Part shown: positions 34,151 to 47,700 of the stretch, piece after piece | How the letters are laid out: every line of letters begins with the position of its first letter | Numbering within the stretch: the stretch's first letter is position 1 | Assembly: GCA_003342895.1 (NCBI GenBank) | Contig: PTFA01000271.1 | Coordinates: 124,409-188,408 of the forward strand | Direction of reading: 5' to 3' | DNA: 64,000 bases | Source: Casuarius casuarius | Taxonomy: Eukaryota; Chordata; Aves; Casuariiformes; Casuariidae | Program-made: the position numbers and the translations under genes | Notes under the pieces: generated by a model | What the model saw: only the letters and a program-made list of their open reading frames with translations | Databases searched by the model: none | What the model was told of the DNA's origin: nothing

Positions 34151-37100
34151 TTGTGTGTTTGCATACAGAGACACATATCTAATTCAGATACATCCATTCC
34201 TGCTGGGCATACAAAATTTTTTCTATAGATATGTTTATTCCCGCACACTTATTTACCTGCCTACCTCCCTCTACAATTGCATCAGACATCATACATTCAA
34301 CTGGTATGTGAACTCAAAATCTGTAAATGTTAATTGCTAATGAAATATTGATGAGAAGTCAGTCCACGCAGTGGAAAGGCTAGTTGTCATTCCCACCTAA
34401 CCGTAGCTGCTAGCTCTCCTGTATAACACAATTTTGGTAGCTATCTAGTTGATAGAGATCAAGGCAGAGATAGAATATGGAGTATATTAATTCAAGGAAA
34501 ATGATGGTAGACTTGTATAACACAATACTACGTACCTTCCAGGGAGCTGAGCAAGCTATATTTAAACCTTGGGTTTATTTTTGCAACTAACTTGTCAATC
34601 AGGGCTATAGTTCTCCTGTGTGGGAATATCTGATTATATGCTGATTAAGGAAGGAAGCTATTTCAATCATATGGAGGCAGCATGTCCTATAAAGTACAGT
34701 GGCTTGTGGGCAGTGATCAATAGAATTACCAGGGTTTCAGCACAGGTAAGTGCCTTGGGTTTTTTTGAGAGGAGAAAAAAAGCATCTTCAAAGACTCGAT
34801 TTAAATCAAAAACTTGAAGCAGTCATGTTAGCCATGATTTTTTTGGATATTCACGCTGTTTTCACAGTTAACCTGAGATGGGACACCTTTACCCTTTGTG
34901 CAGGTCCTACTGGTATGTGTCTTGATGCAAAACAAATGGACTGTGACTTAAAAATAACATGTTATGTGCCTTGTCATGCGCTACACAAGCAAGTGAGAAG
35001 CTCTGTGGAACTTCTGATGGGACTAATTTAACTGGAGGAGTTGTGCAGAGGGAAGAAAGCTAACATCTGCGATAAAATGAAAGAAAATAAGACACATCCA
35101 CCTACTGACTACCTGGTGGCAAAAGCAGCACCTGCTAAAGGGTCACCAAATTCCCATCTTGTGCAAACAGATCTATTATAATGCAGTTGCTGAGCTGCGA
35201 ATGAATGACCAGCTGTACAAGGCAGCCTTTCAGGCCACTGATACTTGTGTTTATTACTTGCAAGATGTGCTCCACAGCAGTTAATGTTTCAGGGCTCTTG
35301 GCTTTGGTGAAGGAGCCAGTGAGATAAAATGCAAGAGTCACCCTGAGTTATTTTTTTGCAAAAACTTGTTAACAGTTTGCTCTTACTAGAGATTTTCCTT
35401 ACTGGGGATGGAGTAGGGAGTAAAGACTCTCTGGGTATCGTCCATGCAGAGGAAAGAGCCATTTGGAACAAACTCAGCAGAAATCAAGCTACTGGAATGG
35501 GATGGGTCTAAAGTAGAGATGACCTTAAAGGAAATGCACAAGGAACTTTGTCATCTCAGTGGAAAAATGAGAAGGCAGATCAAGTCTGCTCAGGATGAGG
35601 ATCCAAATGTGTTGTCACTGAAGTAATTTTTGAACTTTAATGCTGGAGAAGCATGAAAAGGCCAATGGTGCACCGATCTAACACAAGAGAGGGACTTATT
35701 TTGTATACATGTGTAGTGAGGCACAATGCAGGCCTTCTCCCCAAAGGGAAGGCACAGACCAACCCAAATCCTTCACATATTCACCTTTTGACTAATCCAA
35801 GATGCATTTTCAACTGCATTGCTCTAATAGGTACTCATTACCTTTTATTTTCATTATTAAGCAAACCTCCGCATTGCAAGTCTTGTATGTTCTGGTACGA
35901 GACTGCTGCTTATATACTGCCTGATATGGTGTTGCTTTGAAGTCATCCCTTGCTTTTTAATTGCTTCCTCCTGCAGCCCCTCTCACACCCCTCACTCCTT
36001 CTCAGTGTTCATCTTTGAACATTTCAAACTCAGGGTTTTGCAGATACTGGGGGAAGAGTGTGTGCTATATTAAGCAACATAGTCTCTGATTAAGAAAACC
36101 TACTGCCTAGCCCCTGAATTTAGCTGCCTCTGGTGATGGGTATGGAGGTTCCTGTCCAGGATCTGCCATCCCAGGACAACTTGGTTGTCAATGTGGCTGA
36201 TGCTTTGGAAAGCCCACAATATTCTGTAAAAAGAGGGCTAAAGACAGGTCTCTGGAGCTGTTCAGAGCAGCTATGACTGATTGTACTGGTTAGACTGTTC
36301 CATGAGAATGAGGAGGGAGATGGATTCACCCTAGATCTTCCTCCTGCTTCTCACAGCATAAAGACTTTGCAGCTGTTGGGACTGTTGCAGTAACAGTGCA
36401 GGCAAGAGTCCTGGTGTGGGCCAGGGAGGAGATGGTGCAGTCAGAGATGGTGGTGCAGCCAGTGTGCCTCCCTGTAGCTTTCTGAGGTGCGTTGTGGTAG
36501 CATTGCAGATTCACAGTGGCCTGAAGTCCTAGCCTAAAAGCAACATTTGGCCTTGTCTCAACTTTCAGCCTTTTTGACTTGTTCCATTCTGCACGTTCAC
36601 AATCTCCAAGCCTTTTCCAACAGTGAAAAGCCTGAAAGTTGTAGCTGCTCCCAAAGTTTATTAGGCAGTGGGGAAGGGGAGGACTGGGTGAGGACTGTTT
36701 TGCCTCCGCTACCTGATCCTTGTTCTCCGAATCTCGCCACTACAGCAGTTCCTGTAGGTTGCAGCAGTAAGCAATACCACTCCAGACATCCCAGGAGCAA
36801 GGCTTTGCCAAAGCTAACAATAGTTAATGTGGAGGTTAAAGAATACTTGGTCGTTTGCCAGATTCTTCAGTCACAGTCAAAGACGGTTGTCAGGGAAAGG
36901 AATGTCACACAGTGCTGTTCAGACTTGGAGGTTGAAAAAGAAATCAGCCAAACAGGAGTCAAGCTGCGCATAGTATAAAACATATCCCTGGGCTTCTAGA
37001 CAGAGCAGAAAGGGACTGCAGGCTAGCTTTGCTGCAGGGAGCACTCCCTTTGTCCAAAGGTGCTATACCCTTTTCTCTAGTACTGAAGACAGGGAAAAAT

Positions 37101-39146
37101 TCCTTTCTTGTCGTAAGAGAGAAAAGGCATATCACTTCAAGTCTCTACCTCACAGACAAGTGAAAAGATGTCTGTTACGTGGGAAATAGGGGCACGCTAC
37201 CTGCTGGGCACTTCTGCAAGGGCCTAGTCAGTTCTTTGGTGTTCTCCTCTCCCTGGAGATCGCTGCTGGATCCTGGGGCCCTGGTGAGGTTTCACTGCCT
37301 TGGATGCAGGGCAGGCCGCTGACAGTGCCTGATACATGTGGTTAGCTGGGAAATACAGCAGGACTAGTTCTTGCCAAGCCACCTGCCCATCATACTGGGA
37401 AAGCTGAGCTAAAGCAAGATGTTTGCGTGCCCCAGACACATCTGGATGTGGTCTTGTCACTCTTGTCACTTCTGAGCTGTGGTCCTGCTCTACTTTGGTA
37501 GTGGTGTCCAGTTGAAGAGAGATCCCCCATGAAGTGGGTCTCCCTTCAGGAATAATAGCTCAGAGCTGAGTGGTAGTAGTGAGGGCTTCTGGTCTACAAC
37601 TCTCTTCTGTTGGAAAGTCCTAGAGTAGCAGGGCTTTGAGGAGACGTCTGCAGAGGGCATCTCTGCAGAGTGACTGTCCCAGGCAGGCAGGTGCTGACAA
37701 TGTGGTGTTTGAATCCTGTTCTCTTTCCAGGCACAAAGGCATGGGAGCTGGCTTTTTATTTTTGCAGGAGAGCCACTAACCTTACTGTCCAGAGTCATGC
37801 AGTGTCTGGGCCTTTAAATGATGTCCTATAAAACAGTACTAAGATCTGGTTTACCTACCTAGAATGTAAGGATATACCTACCAAGTGCTCCTTCTGGGAC
37901 TGGCAAATGGGTCTGGTCTCTTAGCATCCTGCTATTTTCTAGATTTGTGACTAGCAAGGTGGTCTGAACCATTTCTCCCTGCTTGAGCTGCTCTGAACCC
38001 TCCTTGGCCAGACCCAGCATTGTGGGACAGCAGTCTCTGCACAGCTCTCTACACGTGCTATGTTCACCCCATTTAGAGATGGGCAAAGGACAGTGTCTTC
38101 ACCTTGAAGAACTTGTGATCAAAACTTAAGAGGGACAACAAATGGTAGGAAGGCAGACAGGCTTTGTGGACAAGGAGAGAGGTCTGCAAGTGAGTACATG
38201 CAGTTCTGGAAATTGTTGTGCACTGTTCTTTTCACTGATAAAAAGGAATGATTTTAATGAACGCTGCAGTAGTTCATGTCCTAAACCCATTTGGGAAGAT
38301 CACAACAAAGCCTCCTGCATGATGAGTTATCCTGATGTGTTGCATATTTGTTAGAGTTGTGAGTCTGTACCAGGTATTACCTACTTACAAACATTTGTTT
38401 TTTTGAAGTAATGCAGGCTGCTTTGATAAAGACTGGGTCATGCAGAAGTCTTTTTGGTTTCTTCTGTATAATGGAAACTAGCCAAGTAGTGGCACAGTCA
38501 CTTTTGCTATGAAATAGTTCCACCCTTTGGGAGCATTTGAACCTCAGTCAAGGCAATCAGAAGCTTCTCTGAGGAGCTCATATTCCAGAAGGAATATAGC
38601 TGGGCTCTCTACCTTTTGTAGTGATATGTGATAGAGGACATGTTATTGAGGCCAGCACTTCTCATACGGGCTGTTTGAAGTTTGACACAAAAAAAGCATG
38701 TTTGGAGGTATAAATAAATGGTCTGATTTCCCCCCACTCCCAGCTGTGCATTTCCATATGGATACCAGCAGGGGAGTATAGCAGCGGAACACTCTGGGTG
38801 TGTAACCTGAACACCTGCATTTGAAGAGAATGGAATTTGCAACCTTGAGGCTGGGTTTCTACCTTTGCTGAAGTGGGGTGCTGTGAAGATCATTTTCTTC
38901 CCATGCCTCAGACTCAATCCCACTGAAAGATGCAGGAGGAGTATGAGGCACAAGTGAGCATTTCAGGCCTATTTTTCTCTAATGCATGTCTGAGAGCAGG
39001 TGAAGTGTCTGTTTCTGTTCCAGACACCAGAAGTCATATTAAATGCAACACAAAAAAAAAATGTCCTGGGAGGACTCAAAGAAGGCAAGAGCTCAGGTTG
39101 CTGTGGGGGATTGGCAAGTATTCTAGCCAGCAAAGCTTGGGAAGTG

Positions 39147-39160
39147 CTGCCACCTAGAAG
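39147..39160 (-). promoter_or_regulatory. CTCF-like motif, reverse orientation
   Basis: The reverse complement CTTCTAGGTGGCAG matches CCASYAGRKGGCRS at 12 of 14 positions, with the ten core positions perfect. Confidence 0.3.
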
Positions 39161-39589
39161 AGCTGGTCACTGAGTTTGCATTGCCTTTATTAACCATTCA
39201 TTGGTAGCCGCTAAAATACTGCGGGTAGATGCTTGCAACTCCTGGACCAGGGTGTGACCGAGCCTGTGGGATGTCTGACCCCAGTAAATGGCTGGGGGAA
39301 GTGGACATGGTGTTCTTCAAAGTGGCTGTGCCCTAATAGGCTTTGTAATGAGAAGGAAGAAGGGAAAAGTAAATGGCTGTGCTTCTATACTTTTATACCT
39401 ACAATCCAGCTTGTTATAAAGACAAAGGGGAAAGAGGACCCTGGTGATAGAGGCTTAACTGTTGTAAAAAATGGGAGGAGGATTTAGTCATCTGGCTATT
39501 GTTAAAATAAGCAAGAAGCAGTTAAATTTCCCCACCCTACTTCCATGAGTTACTTCAGAGCTCTGGAGGTTACCTTTAGCCTGAATGAA

Positions 39590-40400
39590 ATGTTGGAGTA
39601 CTTTGAAATAATTATTTTTAATGCATTAAATTGTTATGCTATTATGTCTAATGGCTGCAAGCCTAGTCTATGGACACTTTGAGTAACAACCTGCATACAA
39701 CTTTGCTTCCTTATTGGTTCATTTAGGGCCCCCAAATTAAAAAAAAACAAAAAACAAAAACCAAAAAAACCTTTAAACCAGTTTTTCAAAAGGCTTAGCT
39801 TACAGCAGGATTTTTTTCTTATCTGCTCTTATCTTTCCCACTCTTATCTATTCTGCTATTCAAATCCGGCCTGAATTGCATGTATTTCTAATGTGTCATA
39901 AAACTCAATATGCAAAAACTAGTTATTTAGGGAGAATTGCAGAAACTATTTTGGTCTGTGCCTTTTGACCTATAAATGAGATAACACAATTTTTACAAGC
40001 AAAGCTTGGTGTTTATTAGCATGGTAAAAGGCAATTTGACAATGAAAAATATTCCTGATGGGCATAATAATTAATGTTTTCACTCAAAGCATAAAGATTT
40101 TAATAATGCTGTTATACTAAAATGACTGAAGAAAGTATTTACTCTTTTCCTGTCAGTGATACACAGATTTTTTTAATAGTTCCTATAACCCAGCTTTTTC
40201 TAAGTATTTTCTTTATACCAATCAAGAGAGTACAAGTAATTATGCTAATTTATTGAGTTTCCTCTCCCAGGTCCCAGGTTTGAATAAACTTCATGATTTG
40301 ATATTTATGCAGGATGCATATTGCATGCCACAGTTTTTTCTTCAGATTGAATTAAATGGTGTATTTACTGTGGTGTCATGTTCCAATAGGGATCCTGTGG
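39590..40400. promoter_or_regulatory. Candidate conserved non-coding element, AT-rich
   Basis: A long AT-rich stretch dense in TAATTA/TTAAT/ATGCAT-like cores, for example TAATGCATTAAATTG near 39619, GGGCATAATAATTAATG near 40060, and ATTATGCTAATTTATTG near 40238. It has no reading frame and no repeat signature, and looks like a typical vertebrate developmental enhancer cluster inside an FGF12 intron. It includes an A-rich simple stretch at 39738-39769. Confidence 0.35.
39738..39769. repeat. A-rich low-complexity tract
   Basis: A-runs interrupted by single or double C (A9, A6, A5, A7). Confidence 0.85.
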
Positions 40401-43400
40401 TTTGAGATGACAGTTATTTGCTCAATGGACTTAGGCCTAGGAGCAGTATTGCAGTATGCCTTGAGCTGCATGGACAAGGGCAGGCTGTGTGTGTATGTTA
40501 GGGTGTCTGCTTTTAGATGTAAGGATGTTTTTTAGTAGCGCTCAAAATGAGCACTCAGGAAAGTAGAATAGCATTTCCAATTTGGAAAACTGTAGATCTT
40601 AAACTGTAGTTCTTCAACTTTTGTTTCATCTCTCTATTGACTGCTGGTTTAGATTTTTTTCAGCTATCTGATACGTAAAGTTAATTTACTGAATGTAGCT
40701 ACTTGGAAGATTTATGAAGAAAAGTCAGAAGTGCTGAATGTTTTATTAGCATAATGAAGGAAACTCTTTGCTTCTCAGTCACTGACAATGTATTATTAAT
40801 GTAAAAAACCTTTCCTTGAATTTAATGCTATCTCCAAAAGAGACTGGCCAGCAAGAAGGCCCCATCAGGAGGAATGAAACATATCTGGTCACAATCTTGA
40901 AGTCCATGCTTCTTTCAACATACAATGCCATCACTAATACTCCGCTCCCCAAGTCCAGCAAGCTGAGGGTATTGGTAGGATGGATGTGCTCAAGTGCTGT
41001 GATAGTCCCTCAAACAATGGTTGGGCTGGAGACCTCCTGATGTCTCTTCCAGCTGACACTGGGCTGTCTCTGATATGATCCTCTCTGAAGAGGTGAACTC
41101 TGAAGCCCGTTCTGAACTGAGAGTCTTGCCTCTTCCTCTTCCCCCTTACATACTGTACCCCCTTTTATATATGGGTGTTTATCATGGTTTGGGGCACTGA
41201 AGATCTGGATATTGTAGCTGGAATTTGGCTGTGATTTGTAGAGTGGGAGAAAAATGCATATGGCTGTGCAGTTTGAGAGATCAATCTTGTATGAAATTCA
41301 GCAGTGGAATAAACTTCTACCTTAAAGAACAGGCGTCAGAGCATCTTTTATTAATGTGCAATTCTGAATGTATGTTTGGGGGGAGAGCTTTTAGTATAAA
41401 ACTTGTCTAAACTTTGATTAAGAATATCTTTCAGCAATGAATTTAAAACACTAAGAAACAATCAGAAACCCCCTAAAATATTCCCAGATGGCCAGAATTA
41501 CTCAGTATCATTGTAGAGGTGTTCTTATTTGGAGACTTTGCTTATTTTTTCAAAACTTTAGCTAGGAAGGGATGTCCAATATGAATTCATTCTTTACTTC
41601 AGAATTCTTGCACATGATGTACTTACTACAGTGTAAAAGTATCCATTTCACTGATGCTTTAGAATAATCCCAAAGAAATTCAGCCTTTCAAAATGTAAGT
41701 GGCTCCAACATACTGTAAACTAGAAGGAAACAGCTGTAATGCCAGTGAAGTGAGGGGAAAAAAGCAGAATCCAGCAACTCCTATGATATGGAGAAAAATC
41801 ACGTATGCACATATAATGGAAGGCTTGGATTTCCTAATTTGATACTAACAAACCATTGCAGTATAACTGAGTTGACAGCAGAATGAATAAGCTTCCTGAG
41901 CAAGACCTGCTTTCTGTAACACTTCCAGCATATTTGATCTCTTTGAAGGCTGAAGTTGAGCTTTTTAGATATTTTCTACCCCTTGAAATTCATAGTTCTT
42001 GTTATCTGTCAGTGCTCCTGGTATTCTAGTATTGCCTATTAACTGATGTCCCACACTTTCAACTAATGGCATTGACAAAGTCAGCTGTTAATTTTTATAC
42101 TTTTTATTCACACTGGTGTGTCACAGTGGAAAAATTATGTACTGTAAACTGTAGCCATTTGGTTTCCATCTGAGAAAGTGAAGGAGAAATCAGTGGAGAA
42201 GTTTGAAAATTCCTGTCCTGAATCTCCTCTTCCAGTCAATTTCTGAAATAAAGCTCATGGAGCTACTCTAGATTTGCACTTACATAAGTAAATGCATAAT
42301 TTGGTCAGTAGGCAAAATCCAGGTCCTCTAATGCCTTACCTAATTGAAAACACAATGGAAATATGTGCTTGTATGGTAATGGATATATTTAATGTCTTTA
42401 GGCCTCATTTATTAACTATTTAAGAAATGTTTAAATGAGAAGACTCTTATATTGCTTCGAGGTAGTGCTAAAAAAGAAAATCCCAAGCAGTTGTGATTTA
42501 TTGTCTTTGATATTCATGCTTTGTCTCCTTGCATACCACTATGAAAGTAGATAGTTTGCTTTATTGGTACAGACTATGTAGTTAGGCCTTTGTGTTAGTT
42601 ACTGAATTAAGATTGCTATATAATATCTTCAAAAGTCAGAATATCCACACTATCTTCAAAATGACTCTTAAATACATATATAACAAGTGACTGTGGTGAG
42701 ACAGAAATACCTCCTATTACTACTGAAGGTAGCACCAGATGCTTAGAATTACCTGCCTATTTGTATGATTCATCTCAATAGCTTGAATTTCAGGCTTTCA
42801 TTTCTAAATGGTATTTATAGTGCATCTTTCCAAAAAAACTGTGCAACATCCGAGAACAGCAAGAGTTGTATGAAAGCCGGGGTTGAATTTTCCACCTCCT
42901 TTGATTAAAAGATTACCAGAAATAGTGAAGACATGCCTGAATGCTGAATATATTCCATACTGAAGCAATGCTAGCATGCAGTCATAGGCAATAGAGGAAG
43001 ACAGAAAGAAAAGAATGTGTTTAAAATGTTAATTTTTATTTATAGTAAGAAAATACCAGTTTTGATTAAAATCTTCCTTTCTGTGGCACGCCTTAAGGAG
43101 GATGGTGACAGCAGAACTGAGTGCAGAATTTAACCTTATGTTCTGCTGTCTGTGAAATGGAGAACAGGGTACTGGGGCTGATGCTGAGCTTTGTGTAAAC
43201 AGAGATCTTCCAGTGCAGGCAATGCTTTCTATGCTGTGCAAGTCAGAGTCACAGTAGGAAATTTTAGATTGGTCTGTTAAGTATGTACTTTTGTAAACAC
43301 ACACTATATGCAGTGCCTCTTTTATTTAAAGTTGTTTGGGAACAGTGAGTCTGGAAGAGTCTTGGTGAATCTCACAGCACCATAAAAGCTGGAATCACCA

Positions 43401-44230
43401 GCACTGAAATGCGTTTATATTCATGTGGAGCATGCATTTGTGCTCAGTAACCTCAAAGGCAAGGCTAGTGTTCAACTACTTATTGTTCTTGTCATCCTGA
43501 AGTCACCTTTATTGCCCAGAAATTACATTGCAATTTGGTCATCCAAACCAATCAAATCATGCCCTTAATGCAGTGTTCTGTCTTGAAAGTGATTGTGGTG
43601 GACTGTTGGCTTGGAGAACGTTGGTAAGGACCATGTTGGTTCCACTTCTGTGACTCCACTGGAGTTTTGCATCCAATTCTGTAAATTGAATTTGTACTTG
43701 ACATGTGAGGTGTGGTCAGTGCTTTGCTCTTCCCCCTTACCCTCAGTGACCTCCTGTGTAAATTTTTGTCTCCTGCACCTACTGCCTGTGGGCAGCCCCT
43801 CTTAATATAAGGAGCTTCTGTTGAGGGAGAGGATTAGTCAATGGCTTAGCAAGGGACAATGTATGATGTTTCCGGGCTCTCCACCCACCTATCAGGAACA
43901 TTGATGCAAGTATCCGCCTCTTATTCCTGTCCTGTTTTGCAAGGGAGTGCCCTAAAAATCAGTTTTTTCCAATTTGCAATAAATCCCATTTTGGGGAAAA
44001 TTTTTATGCTGAATTGGATTGAACTGAGTATTTTTCTTACCTTTCTGACCAGTCAAAGGCTTCTTGGACTCTGCACTTACTGGTGGGTCCTGCCTTGGAT
44101 GCAATGAAAGCCTGCCAAAACCTGAGGTAATGTGAGCACAGCACTTCAGATTAGACTCTCATGTTTTTCAGCTGAACGCTTGCACTGTGTGCTGTTCTTG
44201 TAAGGAGGTGCCACAATAGGCATGTCTTAC

Positions 44231-44231
44231 N
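44231..44231. other. Single ambiguous base (N)
   Basis: One isolated N within otherwise unique sequence: an unresolved call or a merged polymorphism. Confidence 0.99.
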
Positions 44232-47039
44232 GACCTCACAGAGGCACTATGGATTTAAGTGAGGCTTTTAAGGCCTTCCCAGGTGAGAAGATATGCATAG
44301 ACTGTAAAGGTGTATCATTATTTTTAGTTCTTCTAATTTCTCTAATCAACCTAGTAGCTCTTCTGTCTGTTGAAGCATGGAGGTTAAACTGATGGGAGAA
44401 ACAAGCAATTGTTTCCAGCTCCCCATTTTAACTCCTTTCTTGTTAGTATAAAGGACAGTGCCATGCTGTGTTTGTCAGAAAACAAGTGTCCCATAGGGAA
44501 ATCTGTATATTCTTCCACTTCAAAAAATACTGTCATTCAGCCAAAGCAACATGCTTTGAGTCTGTTTAAGTTTACTTCCTTTTTTTTTAAATTTAAAGAA
44601 CAAAAATCATTTTCAAATGGAACAGTAATGCTTCACTAAAAATGTATATAAAGGTTTTCCACGGAGTTCAATGTAACCAGTTATGAAATTGTGACTGTTT
44701 TGGTTCATCGTATCTGGCGTTCCCATGAAAAAGATCTTGGCTACGAATGTCCTGCCCATCCTTCATCAGTGGTTACTGGCTCAAATAACTAGCAAAGCCA
44801 TGTGGAATTGTTCAGCTCTGTGAAGACTGCTGATTTGGCCCCAACAGGATGGGTTATCTTGTAGCTTTACTAATAAAGCACTACTCAAAACAGATTTTGA
44901 ATTGTCTTGCGTTTGGAAACTGCAGGGTTTTCACCCTATGTCCCAGAATAGCCCCTGTTACCACTAATAGCTATATTCTGTATACTTACACTGATGCTGC
45001 AGGGTACCAGAAACAGTGACCAAGGTGGCTACCAGGCCAGTGGCTGCTGAATGCTTCAAGTCTAATGAACTGACAGTCCTTTAAATCTGAGGAAAAATGC
45101 AATCAGATTGTCTGTAATTATGTTCCAGATGATTGAGCAATCCAGAAAGAGCAAAGCATGGGCAGTAAACTTACTCGTTGGTATAAGGTAAACCTGGATG
45201 GCTCTGGTATATATTGCCCCTGAAGGTTGGATACTTCCTTCTCAAAGATGTATTGGACTGTCCATTCTGTTCCTGAATGATCTAGTTAACAGCTACATGA
45301 GGCAATAAATCAGTTCTTGCTCCTGCAGTAAAGGAACCCCTTGGTGCTCAGCTCAGCCCCTGCTGGCAAAAGAGTGTGGGAATGAAGAGCCAGGCTTTCA
45401 CACAGCTGTGCCAAGTTCAAGATGCCAGCATGAAAATCACCAGGGTTTAGCCCTGTATCTCTATACTCTAGAGCAGGAGAATGGCTACAAAACCTCTGAT
45501 TAATTGGAGTTGCTATGCATGGGGACTAGCTCTGTGCTCCGATGGCAAGTTAAATGGGGAATTGGCTGTTGCATTGGCAAGTATGTGTTGATTATGTGCA
45601 TGCCCTGGAGCTGCAGCATGTCTGTCTTCTCTTATGTAAGAGGGCAGGAGTTAGGAATGCAACAGTGGTTTGTTTATAGTGTCTTACCCTATTTATCTGA
45701 GACTGCTTGGATAGCATTCCCACCTTGGTGGCTGGATCCAGATCTGGATTTTGTGCTGTTGACCAGAGCGCTTTGGGTTTTTGGGAAGGAGGCTGTGTGG
45801 CTGATGTGGAAGTGGAAGCTATAGAGCAACAAGACTCCTGGATTAAATCCCATCTTTGAATTTTCACATTTTTGTTGAAATTGCTTTTAACCCCTCTCTG
45901 TGCTACTGATTGGTGGTACAAAGATAAGTAAGGTAACAGAGCATGCTCTGGGAGTGCAAATATTGGATCAGATTCTCAGGAGATTGGAAACTAGTTAATA
46001 GATTCAGAAGCCAGCCTGCTCTTGCACCTGAGAACAAGAGATGAGAAATATCCAAAAGTGATAGTATGACTGACACAGTGCAGATATGAAATAAGGAATC
46101 CTGACCTGGGGATATGTTTAAAAATGGAAATGTTTTGAGAAATGAGTGACTTACTAAAATTGAGACTCCGATATCTCATTTTCTCCTAGAGGTTTTGAGC
46201 CATTTTACCACTAAAACATCTGTTTACCTCTAGCCTGCTGACATTTTTGGCTCCCTCCTCCTTGTTCTGATAGCTCAGAGGTGTGCTGTCTGATAGAATC
46301 ACTTCAGCATGGGATAAACTGGAAGGCTGCATCCATGCTAGCTGCAGTCATGACTAACAAAGTTTACTGGTTATCTATTCTTTGGATGATGGATCTTAAA
46401 TGAGTTTTTTCTCACTTCTGCAAGAAATGGTGAGAGCACCAGTGTTTAATAATAGAAGGTAAAAGCATAGTGTCAGACCTTGAGATATATGAACTAGTGC
46501 TGCAGCATCTTAAATGCTTCCTGGTGGTCAGAGATTATAGAACAGTCAAAACCCACCTAATCTCTTTGGCAAGGTAGACAAGGACATCAGGGAACCCTGT
46601 TCTGTTTGTTGCCTTAAGACTGTTGTTGTAGTATGTTGTCTTGTTCTCTGTATGTGCCTCAGACAAAAGAACCCCAATCTTCTTTCTAGTAAAGATGGTA
46701 ATGCAGAAAGCACTGGAAATACTTCAAGGTCCAAGAGCTGTCTCTAAAGCAATGTTTTGTATCCTGTCAACAAACCTTTGAGCTCTGTATCCCAAAGAGG
46801 GACATTCTTATCAGAAACAAAGCTAAACAGACCTAAGTAGAACTCCAGATAATTGTCACTTTTTCTTTCGTTACAATTGCTAATCCTCTGGCATTTCATA
46901 ACACCTTTTTTCCCCTCTTGCACTGTCAACTTGAATACCTATTTTACAATGTCATGTTCATTAGAATGGCAAAAGACTGGGACCCCAAATCTACTTTATA
47001 ATTGGTTTGCTACAAGACCTGGCAGATGGAGATTACCTT

Positions 47040-47113
47040 GAATGGTAAATGAAGCTACATGTGCATGTGATCTAATGAATGGTAAATGAAGCTACATGTG
47101 CATGTGATCTAAT
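47040..47113. repeat. Perfect 37-bp tandem duplication
   Basis: Two identical, directly adjacent 37-base units: 47040-47076 and 47077-47113, each starting GAATGGTAAATGAAGCTACA. No difference between copies, so it is recent or an assembly artefact. Confidence 0.95.
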
Positions 47114-47119
47114 GCCAGT

Positions 47120-47700
47120 GTGCATCACTATCCAGTTTAGATTTTATACTACATGTGTAATATTTTTATAAGCTGCAATCGAGGGACTTGTTCGTTTGTA
47201 TCGTTTTGTAGGGTACAATAGGCTTCTGTCTGGAAAAAAGGGGGAGGAGGGCAAAAAACCCACCTCCTAATATTTTTTTCCTCCTGATAAGGTCAGATTC
47301 ATGTGCGTTTTCTGGTGGCATCTAAACCCTTTAGTTCAAGAAACTTTTCATTTATATAAAATACTTTATTTTTAAATATCAGAGCATCTTTACAGAAATA
47401 TAAAAATGTTACTGTTTATCTCTAAACTGAGTCAGATTATATAATGTGCATATGTTATAAAATTATTACAGTAACCTTATTTTTTGAGGTTTAAAACAAT
47501 GCAGTTAGTCTGCAGTAATAATCTGTAAAGTTTCCATGCACAGAGTAAATCTCATCTTTCATGCAGAAAAACATCTTCAAAGACAAATATTTGCAATAAT
47601 AGCAAAGGCAACATGCAGAAATACTGTTAAAGAGTATTTTTGCTCCTTTTCTGTTCTTTATGGATCCTCACTCAATGAAAATAGGGGTGTGTGCAAATGT
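47120..47700. promoter_or_regulatory. Candidate conserved non-coding element beside the tandem duplication
   Basis: AT-rich, frame-poor sequence with isolated CpGs (AATCGAGGG, GTTCGTTTGTATCG near 47177-47205) and many ATTA/TAAT/ATTTGCA cores. No repeat family was recognised. Confidence 0.3.

Noticed and set aside
46285..46340. GATAGAATCACTTCAGC resembling a CR1 start or tail
   Set aside because: Only a few bases match and no further CR1 sequence follows.
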